Shown one piece after another: positions 13,201 to 25,109 of a DNA stretch of 64,000 nucleotides. Made by a program: the position numbers and the translations under genes. This stretch comes from Sinotaia quadrata (taxonomy: Eukaryota > Mollusca > Gastropoda > Architaenioglossa > Viviparidae): NCBI GenBank assembly GCA_028829895.1, contig CM054177.1, positions 75,003,163 through 75,067,162 of the forward strand, in the 5' to 3' direction. Every line of letters begins with the position of its first letter. The first letter of the stretch is position 1. The notes under the pieces were generated by a model that saw only the letters and a program-made list of their open reading frames with translations, ran no database searches and had not been told where the DNA came from.

Positions 13201-16200
13201 GAACCTGATATAATATGTAAAATTTTATGGCTTGTTTTAGAAATTGTATATCATGTTTGTAAAATATTAAGAAAAACCTGCTTAAAAGAAGAAGTTCAAT
13301 AAAATCACTAAATACTGTAAATAGTTTAAACTTTGTAGTTCAAACTTGATGTTAGACATATTTTCAAGAAATATGTAGTTTGTGGTTTGTTTTTATTTTA
13401 ATTTCTTTCAATGAAAATCAATTCTAATAATTAAAAAAAAAAAATGCATGTAGTCTATTATGTTGATTTAATTTGTTCTATTAATTTATTATATAAAATA
13501 GCTTAATATGATTACAAATGGTACCCGATATCAAAAATTCTAATCTTAATTTTAAAATGAAATGGAAACCAAATGAAGCGCTGACTGATAGCAGAAATTT
13601 ATTATGTTACTTGTTAGTCACTGGAAGAGTAAAATATATTTTAAATTAAATAAATAATACATATTTTTAAAAATATTAAATCAAATTTAACAAAATTTTA
13701 TTTGTCAGTTTTTTTTTATCAAATTGAAGAGCACTTGACACTCGTGTTCTCACAATGACTATAAAAAGGAAATAAAATGGGCAACACAACGCAATTAGAA
13801 TTAGAATAAGAATTATGACACTAACAGACTCACAGACTCCTAAGCCCCTTGTTTTACTGGAAGCCAAACAATTGACTAATACTGACTTAGCTTTATTAAT
13901 ATTAATTATTAATATTATTCTCTAACTAATCATGTAAGTTTAAATAAACCTGAAACAATTCCACCAAGCTAACCAATATTATTAAGGTTTCAGAAAAGAG
14001 ACTAAACACTCTACTCCCATTTAAAGTAAATCAACAAGATACCCAGACACAAGATACCTGTGACCTTTGTCCTAGAAATACCTGGCATTTATAGCATAAC
14101 ACAAATCAGTACATCCACACATGCAATTTTAAACCTAAATCTTTCTTTCTGCTCTTTGTACATTTCTATTATAGCAGGCATATGAAAAAAGATTCTTTAA
14201 ACAAAATTCTTGAAAGTTAGTTCTGTTAACTATAAAATAAAATGATGATTATCACTGATGATGTCCAAATCCATTATATTTCAAAGGCAGGGAAAAGCAA
14301 GCATTTTAATATGTTACCGGCAGAAAAAAATTAACTACCTCTCTCTCTCTCCCACAGGCACACATACAACACAAACTTAAATAATGGAAATAAGTATACA
14401 CAATTTTATATATTTAACAGATTTTAACAAAAGACAAATCATGTATGTTACATTTACCTGCTCTGACTTCCTTCACATAGTTGCTAGGAAACCACCCAGT
14501 TTTGCCATTGAGTGTGCCCTCCCACCAGCCTCCGTCTACCACCTGAGTAACTGTAACAATGTCTCCTTTACAGAAACACAACTGAAACACAACATTTGTA
14601 TCAAGTTATTATGAGTTAGTCGTGAGTATAAATTTATTAAAGCTCAATCAATTTCATTTTATTATTGTTGCGGGGGGGGGGGGGTGTCTTTTCTTATTGT
14701 TTTTTTCAAACTCTCTTGTCAAAAATCTACCCCACCTACTCCATACAACTTGCTGATACAACTGTGTGCTTTAATGAAATAATTGGAGAAATAGTGTCAA
14801 ACACCTTGTTTTCAGTTTTGGTTAGGGTTTATATTAAATTAGACATTTTCAAGGAAGTCATTGATTTGTTAGAATTTAGTTGAGCGACCCTTCTAAAAAG
14901 ATCAGAATGAAAAAATTCTTCTCAGCCACCATATAAGAAAATAAAGAAGAAAAATACAACACAAGACTTCAAGATTGATATAAACAAACTTGTTTATATA
15001 CCCTTAATATCGCTGCTTTCTTGTTAAAAAATATCTCTTAAGGCTTCATTCAAGACATTTAAAGAAACTGGTTTTGACATCTTCAACATGAGTGCCTTTG
15101 AAGACATCCATGACAAGGCTTCAAGATTGATTTAAACAAAATGGTTTTTATATCTCCAATATGGCAGCCTTCTTTTCTAAAGACATCACTTGCAAACTCC
15201 CTAATATAATAAGTAGATATACCTGCATTCCCATTCAATATAAATCTTTTAAGTGTATCTGATTAGGTTAGGATATACATGTAAAAACTTAGTATGTAGT
15301 ATTTTATGAAAAATAAAATAAAATTTATAAAAGTGAGGGGAAAAAAGACAAATCTGTGAAATTTGTGTATTGCTGATTCAAGCTAATACTTAATAGCCAG
15401 AGACTATTATATATAATACAGACATTATTTAATTTTTTAATAACAATAATCAGAATTATTTTTAAAATTTATTTAAAGGAATAAATATATACACAAATTT
15501 TTAAGTGATGCTGATACAGTTGTACTATTTTGGTGAACAAATAATTGTATTTTTCTTCCATTAAACATAGAGACACAGGACTGGTTAATTAGAATATTAG
15601 AACCTAAAACTGAAACAATAAATTTAAAGTGTGATTTTTAAATATGGACTTTACAGTAGGCAATCAATGAGGATAGGAGCTCTGAAATCATGGCATCTAT
15701 TCAGTGAATAATGTAAGTAACAATTAAGAAACATATAGTCAGGGATGGGGAGGGGGGTGGAGGAAGTGGTGGTCAACCCAATAGGATGAGTAGGGGTTTT
15801 TTTGACACTGTAAATGCCATCACACCAGGCTGAGTTTAAAGGGCTTTCCCAAAAACAAACCCAAAACAAAACAAGGAATTTGAAAGGATCAACTTTGCAA
15901 TCAATCACATGATATCATCAATTCTGTCCTATGGCTTGTGCAAGTGAGAATTTGACATGAAGTAGTAACATCTAATATACATACTGTAACTTTGTAGGTC
16001 CCATAAACACTGTCTGAGCAGATAAAAAAAAAGTTTGATCAATGATCCCAATGTATCAGACATATTCTAAACAGACATTAAACAAACTGAAGGTTTTTCT
16101 GTACATTTATTAAAATAAGTTGCTTCTTTTCTTCTTCAATTTAAGTTTTATTTGTTTCAAGTGTTTACTTTTTCTAACCTGAAAGCAACTCGGACAAACA

Positions 16201-19200
16201 ATTACAATGTTATCACACTATTTGGTTTTATTTTGTTTATTTATTTTAAATTATTTGTTGAAAATAAATAAGGAGGTGAAACTCATTTTCTCATGATACC
16301 ATTTCTGATTGCAAATCATTAACATGATGTAGCTGAATGATAAGTGGTCATCTTGTATATGCAATTTTCCAAGAAGTCTTTAGGCAAGGTAAGAAATATG
16401 TGTGCTGGTGTATTGTGACATGTTAAGAACACAAGTGGTTGAAAGAAATTTAAGTCTGTACCACCAAGAGCACTTTCTTCAACAACAACCCCTAACCCTT
16501 TTCTTGATGATCTAATTTACAACCCCTACAATCATACTTAAGTATACAAGTTTCACTGGGTAATGTAGGACCCCACATTTATCAAGCAATATGTATACAG
16601 CTTCTGAGTGATAACCTAGCTCTCACCTCAACTCATAATCCTCCATGAGCAACATTTCTCTACCTGGTGATCTATCTAACTAAATTTTAACTCAATTACA
16701 TAATGTACATTTTTCCTACCTGATGACCTAATAAATTCCAAGTGTGCATAAGTTTCCCTACCTGGTGACTTAACTAAATGCCAGCTCTGTTATACAATGC
16801 ACAAGGTTATGTACTCGGTGACCTAACTAAATACCATCTCATCATATAATATGCATAAACTTCTCTAACTGGTGATCTTACAACCTTCCTCACTCATCAA
16901 AAAATTGCACATGCTTTATTACCACTATACCAAAAGATGGAGATGGGAGGGGGGGGGGGGGTATCTTCCACTCCACTCATCATTATCAAACAAAGCAACA
17001 TCTTTCATCAGATAAGGGGAGAAATCTTACAACATCTCCTCACTTGAAGTGCACAAGCCTTTTAACAAGGGTGAGTAGGTTATGATCTTTCACTACACCC
17101 AAAATATACAAAATGCAAATACTTCTTTACTGGGTGATCCTATATCCCACTCATATCATACAATGAGTTCATGCTATTTTTATCAGGGGAGTCTACACCC
17201 CAATCTAAATATCACACAAAGAGCACCAGGGGTAGCTAGATGCTTATAAAGTTATATTCTATACAAAGCATCATGCAAAGTGCACATGCTTCTTTAACAG
17301 GTGATCCTACACCCCATTAAGATTTACACAAAGTCACATGTTTCTTTATCTTGTGACCTCTCTCACATCAAGAGGAACAAAGTCCACTACATGCACAGAT
17401 TATCAGTTATACCATTAAGTGCAAAAATGCAAGCCTAGAAATTAGGTCAAGCAGATAAGTTACTACTACTACTACTGCTATTGCATTACTAAGATGAATC
17501 CAGTTCACAATATACCTAACTGCCCCCAACCTTTATAGATCACCATCAGTGACACAAGCTTATAACTCACGTCCCATCAATGATAACAGCATCAGTATCA
17601 AAGGCATCTGGCCCAAATAAAAATCAATAACTTTATGTCAGTCAAGTACCTTGGTCATGCTGTTACCTTGCTCTTACCAACAAAAGAATCCAGCACAAAT
17701 TATCAATGAAAGAGATAGCAATAAATAACTAAATGCCTTGATCTACAGTTTTGTGTGTTCTGAGCTTTCTATCTCACTTCCAGTTCTATACTTATTTTAG
17801 GTAGTTTTGATTTTTATCTTCATGGAAACACAATATTAAAACATATTATTTCGAAGTGCAAGTATAGTAAAATTTAAGTTAAAAATTTTTTAACTCCATT
17901 GGTGTACCAATTTTTTTTAAATCAGAAGACAGAGAAATCCAAACACTATAATTAGTAAATTACCCCATCTAAAGAAAACTGCTGTTAGAATAATCCCTAT
18001 AAATTAAAAAAAAATGAGAGAAAGAAAATCATTACAAACAGAAGAGGTAAAATTCCTTTAAAAAAGAAAGAAAGAAAAGAAGAAAAACTAATGAATGGGG
18101 GGTGAATTTGTTTACCTCTTTTTAAAAGTTTACCCATGTACATTTTCATATTCAGCAAATATTTGTGCTTTAAAAATAAAAAAAAGTAAAGTAACTGAAA
18201 TGTGTCTAAATGCTTAAACGGGTCTACTCTAAAAACTATCATAAGTTTAAAATCAAGTGATTATCTAAGAAATTTACAAGAGTTTCTTAAAATTTAGTTT
18301 ACAAGCCATGGAAGTGATTTACCAAATCAGTAAATGTAATATGCCACTGGTTTATAGTATCCTTAAACCAGAATGGTGGCCAACTTTAACCTTAATGTAT
18401 TTTTTTATCAATGAAATACTGTTGGAGTAATAAATTACACATACTTCAAAAATGCTTTCAAACATAGTTTGATTTAATAATCAATAGGAATGTGATCCTA
18501 AATTCATAAATGTACATACAAGTACATGCATCTTGCAAGTGCATAAGAGATTAAATTGCAACATGAACATTTTAAAAAATATATTTTTATCATGTTAAAA
18601 GCAGAAAAGGAAAATTTATATACTAAGGTAACTTTATACAAGTGAAGATTACAAATCCATAAAAAAAATGTATTTCAGTACATTTGTTTAAATAATACAC
18701 TGACAAAAGAAAAGAAAACAAAAACTGATTAAATATAAATACCTAACTGTATCTTACAATTATTCTATAAAGCTAAAAGCAATACGAAATTGAGAGGGGG
18801 GGGAGGTGAGATTGAGAGTTTAGCCGAAACTTGCCATAAAAATCTTTATTCAATATAAATGCTACAATAGTACAAATAGGTTTGTATGTGAAACTGATTG
18901 CATAGAGTACAAACTTGTTTTCTGCTTTTGAACAAACGTACCAAAATTGATGCAGATAGGGTTTATCTTGTATTCATTCATAATCTCTTTCCAAGTTTGT
19001 GTGCACAAAGTTCAAGGCAAAGTATGAGTTGTGAATGAAGCTGCATGAACAAAAATCAATGCACACAAATTTAGAATTATAAATGCTTTGTGCAAATATA
19101 GAAATACTAGAGGCATTGACTGAGTAGGATCAAAAGTCCTGGGTGGCAGTCAAAAGTCAGATTACATCTTTAAACTTTTAAAGGTGAAAAGGAAACTGAT

Positions 19201-22200
19201 TATTTTGTAGATGTGTATCATCAAAAGGATCCTTACTCCCACACAAAAACAGGGGTAAGGGTGGGGTGGAATGGGGAGAACAAACTTCAATTCACAAGTG
19301 TTGTGATGATACCACTTTAAAAAAAAAAATCAAATGCAATCTATTAGCTACCTCAAATCTTAAATAATCTATTAATTATAGTTTTTTTTAATTACCATCT
19401 GGGGAATTAAAGTGTAACCAAATATATGTAATTGATTCTGAGACCAATATGCATTGGCATATATGTCATCTGTTACTTGCTGCAATTTGTGGACTATCTT
19501 ACTTTTTCTTAGGTTAATTACCACCTGGAGAATGAAAATGATCTTGCAGTCAGCTCCAAGACATTTGCAGTGGACATGATTTGTGTTATTACTTTTAAAC
19601 TAAGACATATAGGCCACAAATTCAAGGATTGGTAGCAGGAAAAAACTAAATAAGTTTATCAGAATCAATAAATGTTAACAAACCTATACATACTGCTCTA
19701 TGCCATTATTTTATTATAAAAATAGTAATAAATATATTTTGAACATTATGCCTTAAAGTCCACATGTTATTTTAAATGGGTCACTATGTCTTTAGGTATT
19801 ACATTTTGAATGAAATGTGAAGCGTTTATTTTTAACCTAAAAGATAGTCCAGTTTTAGCTAGAGACAGTTTAATGTATTTAAACTTTGAGTGTTACTGTT
19901 AGTTGTGTGCAGTATGTCTCTGGTTCCATATGAAGAGATATCTTGAATTAACAAATTTTTTTAATGCAGTGCTTGTGCTTGTGCTTGTGCTTTTAAGAAT
20001 TAAAAATATTAAAAGAAAAATTTTAAACTGTGATATTATAAGAATATTGTAGAATACTGTTCATATTATTTGTCATTATTCATATCATTCTCAAAATGCT
20101 AAACTAATAACAATAATAAGTTAGGCTGGGTTTTCTTTAGTTGAAAATATTAAATTATGTAACAAATAAACATCCCCTAGCAACTAAAACCAGTAACATT
20201 CATAAAACATATTATTATGACTATACGAGCATGTCCACATCAACTGAAAATCTTGAGCAGGAGTGGTAAGAACTGAACTAGGAGTTGGGAGGATGCAAGA
20301 AGATAGGGTTAACTTCCTGTGTTGCCTGATAACTAGCCTGCCTACATTTCTGGCAGCTTTCATCTCAGCTTGTCTTATCATTTGAACCAAATGCTACCCA
20401 TGGGTTCCATTTCACATAAATTCACTACCAACTAATAATACATTCTGCAGTTTATGAATAAAATGGTCAAAGATCTACTAAAGGAAAGACAAAGTATTAA
20501 TGGATGGATATATTCTGCAGTTACCCAATCTGTTAATTTAAAGGGTCTTAAAATTAATTTTTCTAACTCTTGTGTAATTCTAATGAGTCTATTTAAAGTT
20601 ACCCAATTTATTATTATACTTATGCTAGTAATAGTATTAATTGAAAGGGTCTTAACATTATTTTTTCCTAACTCTTGAGTAATTCTAAGTGGTCTATCTC
20701 AAATTCTGTACATGTCTACATATGCAACTGATGCAAATCTATCCAAAATATAAAATCTTTAAAATGTTAAATGAAATAGTTTCTTTCATTTAAAGTATAT
20801 TATAAACAAATGTAAACCATTTTTTTTTTGGCTAAAGACTAAAATATCTTTTTTAAGTATAAAAATGTTAATATTTTAATAAGCAATTAATGTATTGTCT
20901 ATATTCATAATATTTTGTAAATAACTTTAATTCTAAATTGAAATCTGTAATATTGCAACTTGGTTGTGACCATAAAATGAAAGTTCTTAGATTAACTCAT
21001 TAAGTATGATTTTAAAATTATTCAAATCCAATCTTTATATCAAGTGATATGACTAAGGACTAAGAGTAAGAAGTCATTACAAGACTATCAGACATAAGTG
21101 ACATGATTAACTGTTAGTGTATCCATTACTGAAAGCCAAGAGGGCTAAATGGCACGACTGGCACCATTACTTAAACTTAAAGCTTAAGACTTGTAAGAGG
21201 GCTGAATGGCATGATTGGTTGGGTCCATTACTTAAACTTAAAGCTTAAGACTTGTAAGAGGGCTAAATGGCACGACTGGCACCATTACTTAAACTTAAAG
21301 CTTAAGACTTGTAAGAGGGCTAAATGGCATGACTGGCACCATGTCTGTATCCATTACTTAAAGTTTCAAATTTGCTTGGTTGGGTCCATTACTTAAACTT
21401 AAAGCTTAAGACTTGTAAGAGGGCTTAATGGCATGATTGGTTGGGTCCATTACTTAAACTTAAAGCTTAAGACTTGTAAGAGGGCTGAATGGCATAACCT
21501 GTTGGATCCATAAAGCTTAAGACTTGTAAGGGAGCTGAATGACATGATTGGTTGGATCCATTACTTAAACTTAAAGCCGTAAGACTTGTAAGAGGGCTGA
21601 ATGACACGATTATTTAAATCTGTAATTGTTTCTATAGTACAACTTAAAGAATTTGCTGTATTTGTTACTGAAAGACTAAGGTAAGACTTTTAAAAAATTG
21701 ACAGGATTAGTTGTATCTGTTACTGAAAGACTAAGATAAGATTTTAAAGTTGACAGAATTAGTTCTATCTGTTAATGAAAGATTAAGCTGACAGGATTAG
21801 CTATATCTGTTAGTGTTATTAAAAGACTAACATAAGTCATAATTTCTTTGTCATGTGCTAAAATGGACATGAATGCAAATTATTTTTTTATTGAATATTT
21901 ATTAGTACAATGAATAAATTAAAAAACATTAACGAATAAATATTTCAATGTAAATGATTGTTTACATAGCATCATTTCGTTTAAATATGACATGTCGATA
22001 CTAAAAATAAAAGTTTTGGATCCATTTTATGTGGAAAGGAAGCATGACAAAAAATATATCTTTTAAAAATATTATTTCTACATAAAATTGAAAGTTTCAA
22101 GATAAAGGGGATATAGAGGGTTGTTTTAATGTATAATCACTTGTAAGAAAACCTCAATACATATTTATAACAATGAAAATTAAAGAAAATAGCTACATGT

Positions 22201-22425
22201 CACAAACAGAGGTGCCATTTTTCAGTTCAAAATGAAATTGTATTACAAATAATTACAAAACAAATAAACACAAATTAATGCAACTATCTTATGTATCTCT
22301 CACATTAATTCTGAATATATAGAAAATAAACACATGATAATATTTCAATACTTTATTTTTAAGAAAATACATTTCAAATGGACCCACCCTTTGTGGCATA
22401 CTTGCCTTGAGAATGAACCACATAA

Positions 22426-22460
<35 letters not shown>

Positions 22461-25109
22461 TCAATTACTAAGTGGAGGCCTTAAGTCTAATGACCAGTGG
22501 CATCACCCATATTATTGGTGTAACAGTTGCTGATACATATATTTAGAACCAACAGCTCATACCTTGCGTTAGCACTTTGTAGATGTATTATATCCTGAAC
22601 TGTTAAAAATTTGGCAAAACACATTATTATAAAGTCCCCCAAGGTGCTCCACAACAATCATTTCAAAATGCACAATTTTCCTACTGAATGCTGCGCATAA
22701 TATAACCTATTCTTTCATTAAATGTTAATTACTGTATGCACTGCTTTCCTGCAGGTGAATGCAAAAATCTTCTGCTGACAGTCTGGAGTGGTAAGGAACA
22801 CACACACTCTTCAAAAACCAAAAACCTTCTAGTGCAACACATTCTAAGATCTGATAATCACAAATGACATACTACTTTGCCAGAAAAAACAGTACTACTA
22901 CTAGTGCAGGTGACACTGCCTTAGCAATTATCATGACTGATATAAAGTGTGAAAAAGGAGTCTCTATCTGAGTATTAGATGTGTACATATTATAAATATG
23001 GCATTACTCAATCTAAGTTATGACATTTTTAGGCATAATCCTATATTATAGTATTTTACATTGTGGTATTATTATTATTAGGGGACAATTTTATGCAAGG
23101 AATATTTTATAAATAAGAAAAATTTGCAGCTGGTTGATAGTTCAACACTACACAGAAAAGGAAATTTTAAAATTAGCAGCCTGAATGAAAATTACCAATA
23201 CCACAGATACCAGAGGAGACAAACAGATGGTGATTATGCTAAAACTAAGTCACATTCATTGCACTCTCAGCAGCTGTTTCCTTTTACTAGGGAGACAACT
23301 TGTTAAAAAAAAAATAATAATAATTTTAAATCATGTACTGTTTTTCTGTCTCAAAACCACCCTTTACAATCTGTCATTTAATAAAATAAAAGATTAAATT
23401 TCATTTCTTTTAAAGTGAAGGGACATGGTCAATTTTTAAAGCATTAATCCCTTAATACTGAGATAGTGATTATTTTTTTTTTAATCTATGACACATTACT
23501 GAGGCCAAGGCCAGAGATAAGCAGATATTTGAATTAGAAGTTATCATTATAAAGAGATATCCTATCAGTTTACAATATTAAAAAAATTTTTTTTTTCCAT
23601 TCACAGAGCATGAGCAATTGAGCATGACATCAGGTGATTTTATTTTGTAATTTATTTCTCTTGTTAAAAGAAACACATTTCTTTGTATTCTTATTAACTT
23701 ATTTATCACTTACCTAATGATGTAGCTTCTGTAGCATGTTTTAGATAAAAATTGCACATCAACTTTTCTCATAAAAAAAGCGCTAAGAGTAAGAACACTA
23801 TTATTTTTTTAAATAAAGTTTTAAAATGCTTTGTTTGTATTTAGATCTCTAATATGACATTTAATGTTTCATACAACAGTTAGATTGCACATGAAATAAA
23901 TATTACACTACATACAAAAAAAATCACTGTATACACAAATTCAATAACTATACTAATAATAAGAATATATTTCCACAATAATATATATACAACACGTGGA
24001 AAGCAAGCTAGCAAGTAAATCAAGAAAAGTACAAAGATTCTGATATGTATTACTATAATTATTAGTAATGGCATACATTTTTTTAATCTTTTAATGTCAG
24101 CAAATTCCTCTTGTAATTTTCAATGGTGTAGTGATGCAGCATTTGTCTCCCCAATAGGCAAATTTGCAATTCTCTTTGGTACATAGCAAGTGCATGGTGA
24201 AATCAGTGGGATCTATCACGCTGACAGTGTTAATTGATTTAGTTTGTTCCCTTTACAAGTGAAAACTTGATATGCCAAGTACTTAGCAATTAGCAAGGCT
24301 TATTTAACAAATGAAGCATTATATTTCACTGTCATGTCCTTAATGTCAGTGAACAAACAAACTATAAACATGCACAGGTACATGATGCAGAAAGGATGGA
24401 GAGTTGACAATAAATTTACTCTATCTTATTTAGTTTATTTACTTAGTACTGTTTATTTTTCAAAACAGCAAAGGAGAAATAGCATTTTAACTGATAACAA
24501 CATACTGAAAAAAATAAATAAAAATTAGTCATACTAGTGTACTAATAGTGTATTACAAACATGACCTACCTCATCGTTGTTAGTCCCTTTGAAGTTGAAA
24601 ACGGCTTTGACATGCTTCGGTTGACCGTCTGCCATCTTGCGGACACCACCGCAGTGGTGTGCAACAGCTGTGGGCCGTCGCAGCAAAGATGCAAAGTTGC
24701 GAGGTGGGGTAGGTGGTGGCAACACGATCACAACATTCTCAATGGGCTCGTAGTCGTGCTCGAGGCTGTCGAGGCTGAAGCGGCTGTCAGTCTGGGTGGA
24801 GTACGGGTGTGGCACGAGGAACTCAGAGGCCCCTCTGCTTGTCGTTACAGTACTGCCGCCGTACCCACCGTCACTACTGCCGCTACTCCCACCGCTACCA
24901 CCACCACCAGTAGGGTGACCGTGACCACAGACACTGTAGTCAATCCCGACACTGCTGCTGCTGCTCTTTGACGTGTTGTTGCCACCTTGATGTGGAATCC
25001 GGTGGTGGTCTTCTGTTGAAACACCATCCAAGGAAGCAATAAAGTCATTAATTTCATTGACAATGTCTATGTAATCATCCGGGTACTCACTACTCGAAAA
25101 AGTCTCCAT
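8379..25109 (-). CDS. ARHGEF7: PIX-family Rho guanine nucleotide exchange factor (ARHGEF6/7 type), 5' part, six exons
   Basis: Joined exons, in order of translation, are 25109-24570, 14581-14458, 12582-12506, 10351-10257, 9984-9889 and 8501-8379: 1055 nt, 351 codons plus 2 nt. The frame is kept across all five GT-AG introns. Residues 1-158 are an extension with no family resemblance that I recognise. Residues about 166-221 are an SH3 domain with AVFNF in place of ALYDY, the [20 protein letters not shown] core and an acidic DE loop, which matches PIX closely. Residues about 243-352 begin a DH domain ([10 protein letters not shown], then [11 protein letters not shown], then [10 protein letters not shown]). 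Known family role: exchange factors for Rac1/Cdc42 that bind PAK through the SH3 domain and GIT proteins through the C-terminus at focal adhesions and synapses. The rest of the DH domain, the PH domain and the GIT-binding region are not in the window. No N-terminal CH domain is seen. Whether the gene is closer to ARHGEF6 or ARHGEF7 cannot be decided; invertebrates usually have a single PIX gene. Confidence 0.93.
8968..9078. mobile_element. Miniature pogo/Tigger-like element (111 bp)
   Basis: Flanked by TA on both sides. The termini read CAGTATAATC and, reverse complemented from the right, CAGTATAATT. Internal GGTTATCTGAC and GGATGATCAGAATATTGG resemble the GGTTATCCGA / GATGA.CGGA body of pogo-group elements. 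Non-autonomous and decayed. Confidence 0.65.
9208..9380. repeat. 25-bp minisatellite, about 7 copies
   Basis: Unit TGCTGTCATAATAAGGCTAC plus TGTAA. The first three copies are identical and the later ones carry substitutions. Confidence 0.9.
9889..9984 (-). CDS. ARHGEF7: PIX exon 5: DH domain
   Basis: The acceptor is CTTTGCAG|ACTTTC and the donor GAAAA|GTATGT; 96 nt. It encodes Ile279 (split) to residue 310 with the family-typical stretch [16 protein letters not shown], then the split Lys311. The similarity to the equivalent DH segment of beta-PIX is strong. Confidence 0.94.
10143..10199. repeat. (GA)n microsatellite
   Basis: A nearly uninterrupted GA dinucleotide run 50 bases from PIX exon 4, on the intron side of its donor. 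Confidence 0.95.
10257..10351 (-). CDS. ARHGEF7: PIX exon 4: DH domain helix 1 region
   Basis: The acceptor is TTTTTTAG|GTTCTG and the donor GGGAT|GTAAGT; 95 nt in phase with exons 3 and 5. It encodes residues 248-278, including [15 protein letters not shown], the first conserved DH helix that contacts the GTPase switch regions in this family. Confidence 0.94.
10434..10540. repeat. Dispersed repeat, copy A
   Basis: Shares about 90 diverged bases with 31985-32085: GTGTGGCAAAGTAAAT, then CTGTTATATAAATTGTTAAA, then CTGTCAAAGT. The GGTGGCGTTGGC motif that follows copy B also occurs alone at 11701. Probably a fragment of an interspersed element of unknown class. Confidence 0.55.
10765..10800 (+). 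mobile_element. Possible tRNA-SINE head fragment
   Basis: TAGCTTAATGGG fits the RNA polymerase III A-box consensus (TRGCNNARYNGG) and is followed by AAAGCCGCC. No B box was found. Similar to a piece at 31455-31500. Weak. Confidence 0.25.
12506..12582 (-). CDS. ARHGEF7: PIX exon 3: SH3-DH linker
   Basis: The acceptor is TTTTTTCAG|ACATAAG and the donor GTG|GTAAGG; 77 nt. It encodes Asp222 (split codon) and residues 223-247, ending in SMQLYHNV, which corresponds to the start of the DH domain in PIX proteins. The linker is much shorter than the proline/serine linker of vertebrate beta-PIX. Assignment rests on phase, splice sites and fit between its neighbours. Confidence 0.9.
12583..14457 (-). 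other. PIX intron 2
   Basis: A 1.9-kb AT-rich intron with a poly-A tract near 12643-12661. Nothing coding or obviously regulatory was seen. Confidence 0.85.
14458..14581 (-). CDS. ARHGEF7: PIX exon 2: SH3 core
   Basis: The acceptor is TTTCAG|TTG and the donor GCAG|GTAAAT; 124 nt starting in phase 0. It encodes residues 181-221 and one base of residue 222. It has the paired tryptophans W199/W200, the GWFPSNYV strand and the hydrophobic ligand pocket typical of PIX SH3 domains. An intron of about 10 kb separates it from exon 1. Confidence 0.95.
14672..14684 (+). repeat. G homopolymer run
   Basis: Thirteen consecutive G bases 90 bases upstream of PIX exon 2 (in gene orientation, a C-run in the intron near the acceptor). 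Confidence 0.9.
15742..15760 (+). other. G-quadruplex-type motif
   Basis: Runs GGG, GGGG and GGGGGG separated by one or two bases and followed by TGG. In PIX intron 1. Confidence 0.5.
16535..17410. repeat. Old degenerate minisatellite, about 60-70 bp unit
   Basis: A dozen or so diverged blocks share a core like CTTCTTTACTGGGTGATCCT followed by ACACC and CA-rich sequence, with AATGCACA between cores. A 13-base G run at 16949-16961 interrupts it. The divergence suggests an ancient array. Confidence 0.6.
21121..21830. repeat. Tandem repeat family, about 57-66 bp unit
   Basis: Between 21121 and 21610 about eight copies carry CTTAAACTTAAAGCTTAAGA, CTTGTAAGAGGGCT and GGCATGATTGGTTGG. From 21650 to 21830 a second, related series uses ACTGAAAGACTAAG and GACAGGATTAG. 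The AAGCTTAAGACTT core is partly palindromic. Confidence 0.8.
22427..22456. repeat. (TA)n microsatellite
   Basis: About fourteen TA dinucleotides in PIX intron 1. Confidence 0.95.
24570..25109 (-). CDS. ARHGEF7: PIX exon 1: novel N-terminal extension plus start of SH3
   Basis: This exon has 180 codons. The ATG at 25109-25107 has A at -3 and G at +4, a good initiation context. The frame stays open further upstream only through a CA/TG repeat (about 25118-25136) and lacks another convincing ATG. The donor is GAG|GTAGGT. Residues 8-29 look like an acidic amphipathic helix ([14 protein letters not shown]). Residues 48-90 are Ser/Gly-rich low complexity. Residues 131-137 (PPPTPPR) fit the PxxxPR and PxxPxR SH3-ligand patterns. 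Met159 (MADGQPKHV) aligns with the usual start of the short vertebrate beta-PIX isoform, so a shorter protein could start there. Met1 rather than Met159 as the main start is inferred. Confidence 0.85.

Larger units (their letters stand above)
14582..24569 (-). other. PIX intron 1 (about 10 kb)
   Basis: A large first intron between the N-terminal exon and the SH3 core. It contains G-runs (14672-14684, 16949-16961), a degenerate minisatellite (16535-17410), a tandem repeat family (21121-21830) and a TA microsatellite (22427-22456). No alternative first exon, in particular no CH-domain exon, was recognised by eye. Confidence 0.8.

Noticed and set aside
24561..24971. 136-codon plus-strand open frame
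   Set aside because: Shadow of PIX exon 1 on the opposite strand; low-complexity Thr/Ala/Val translation of the Ser/Gly codons.
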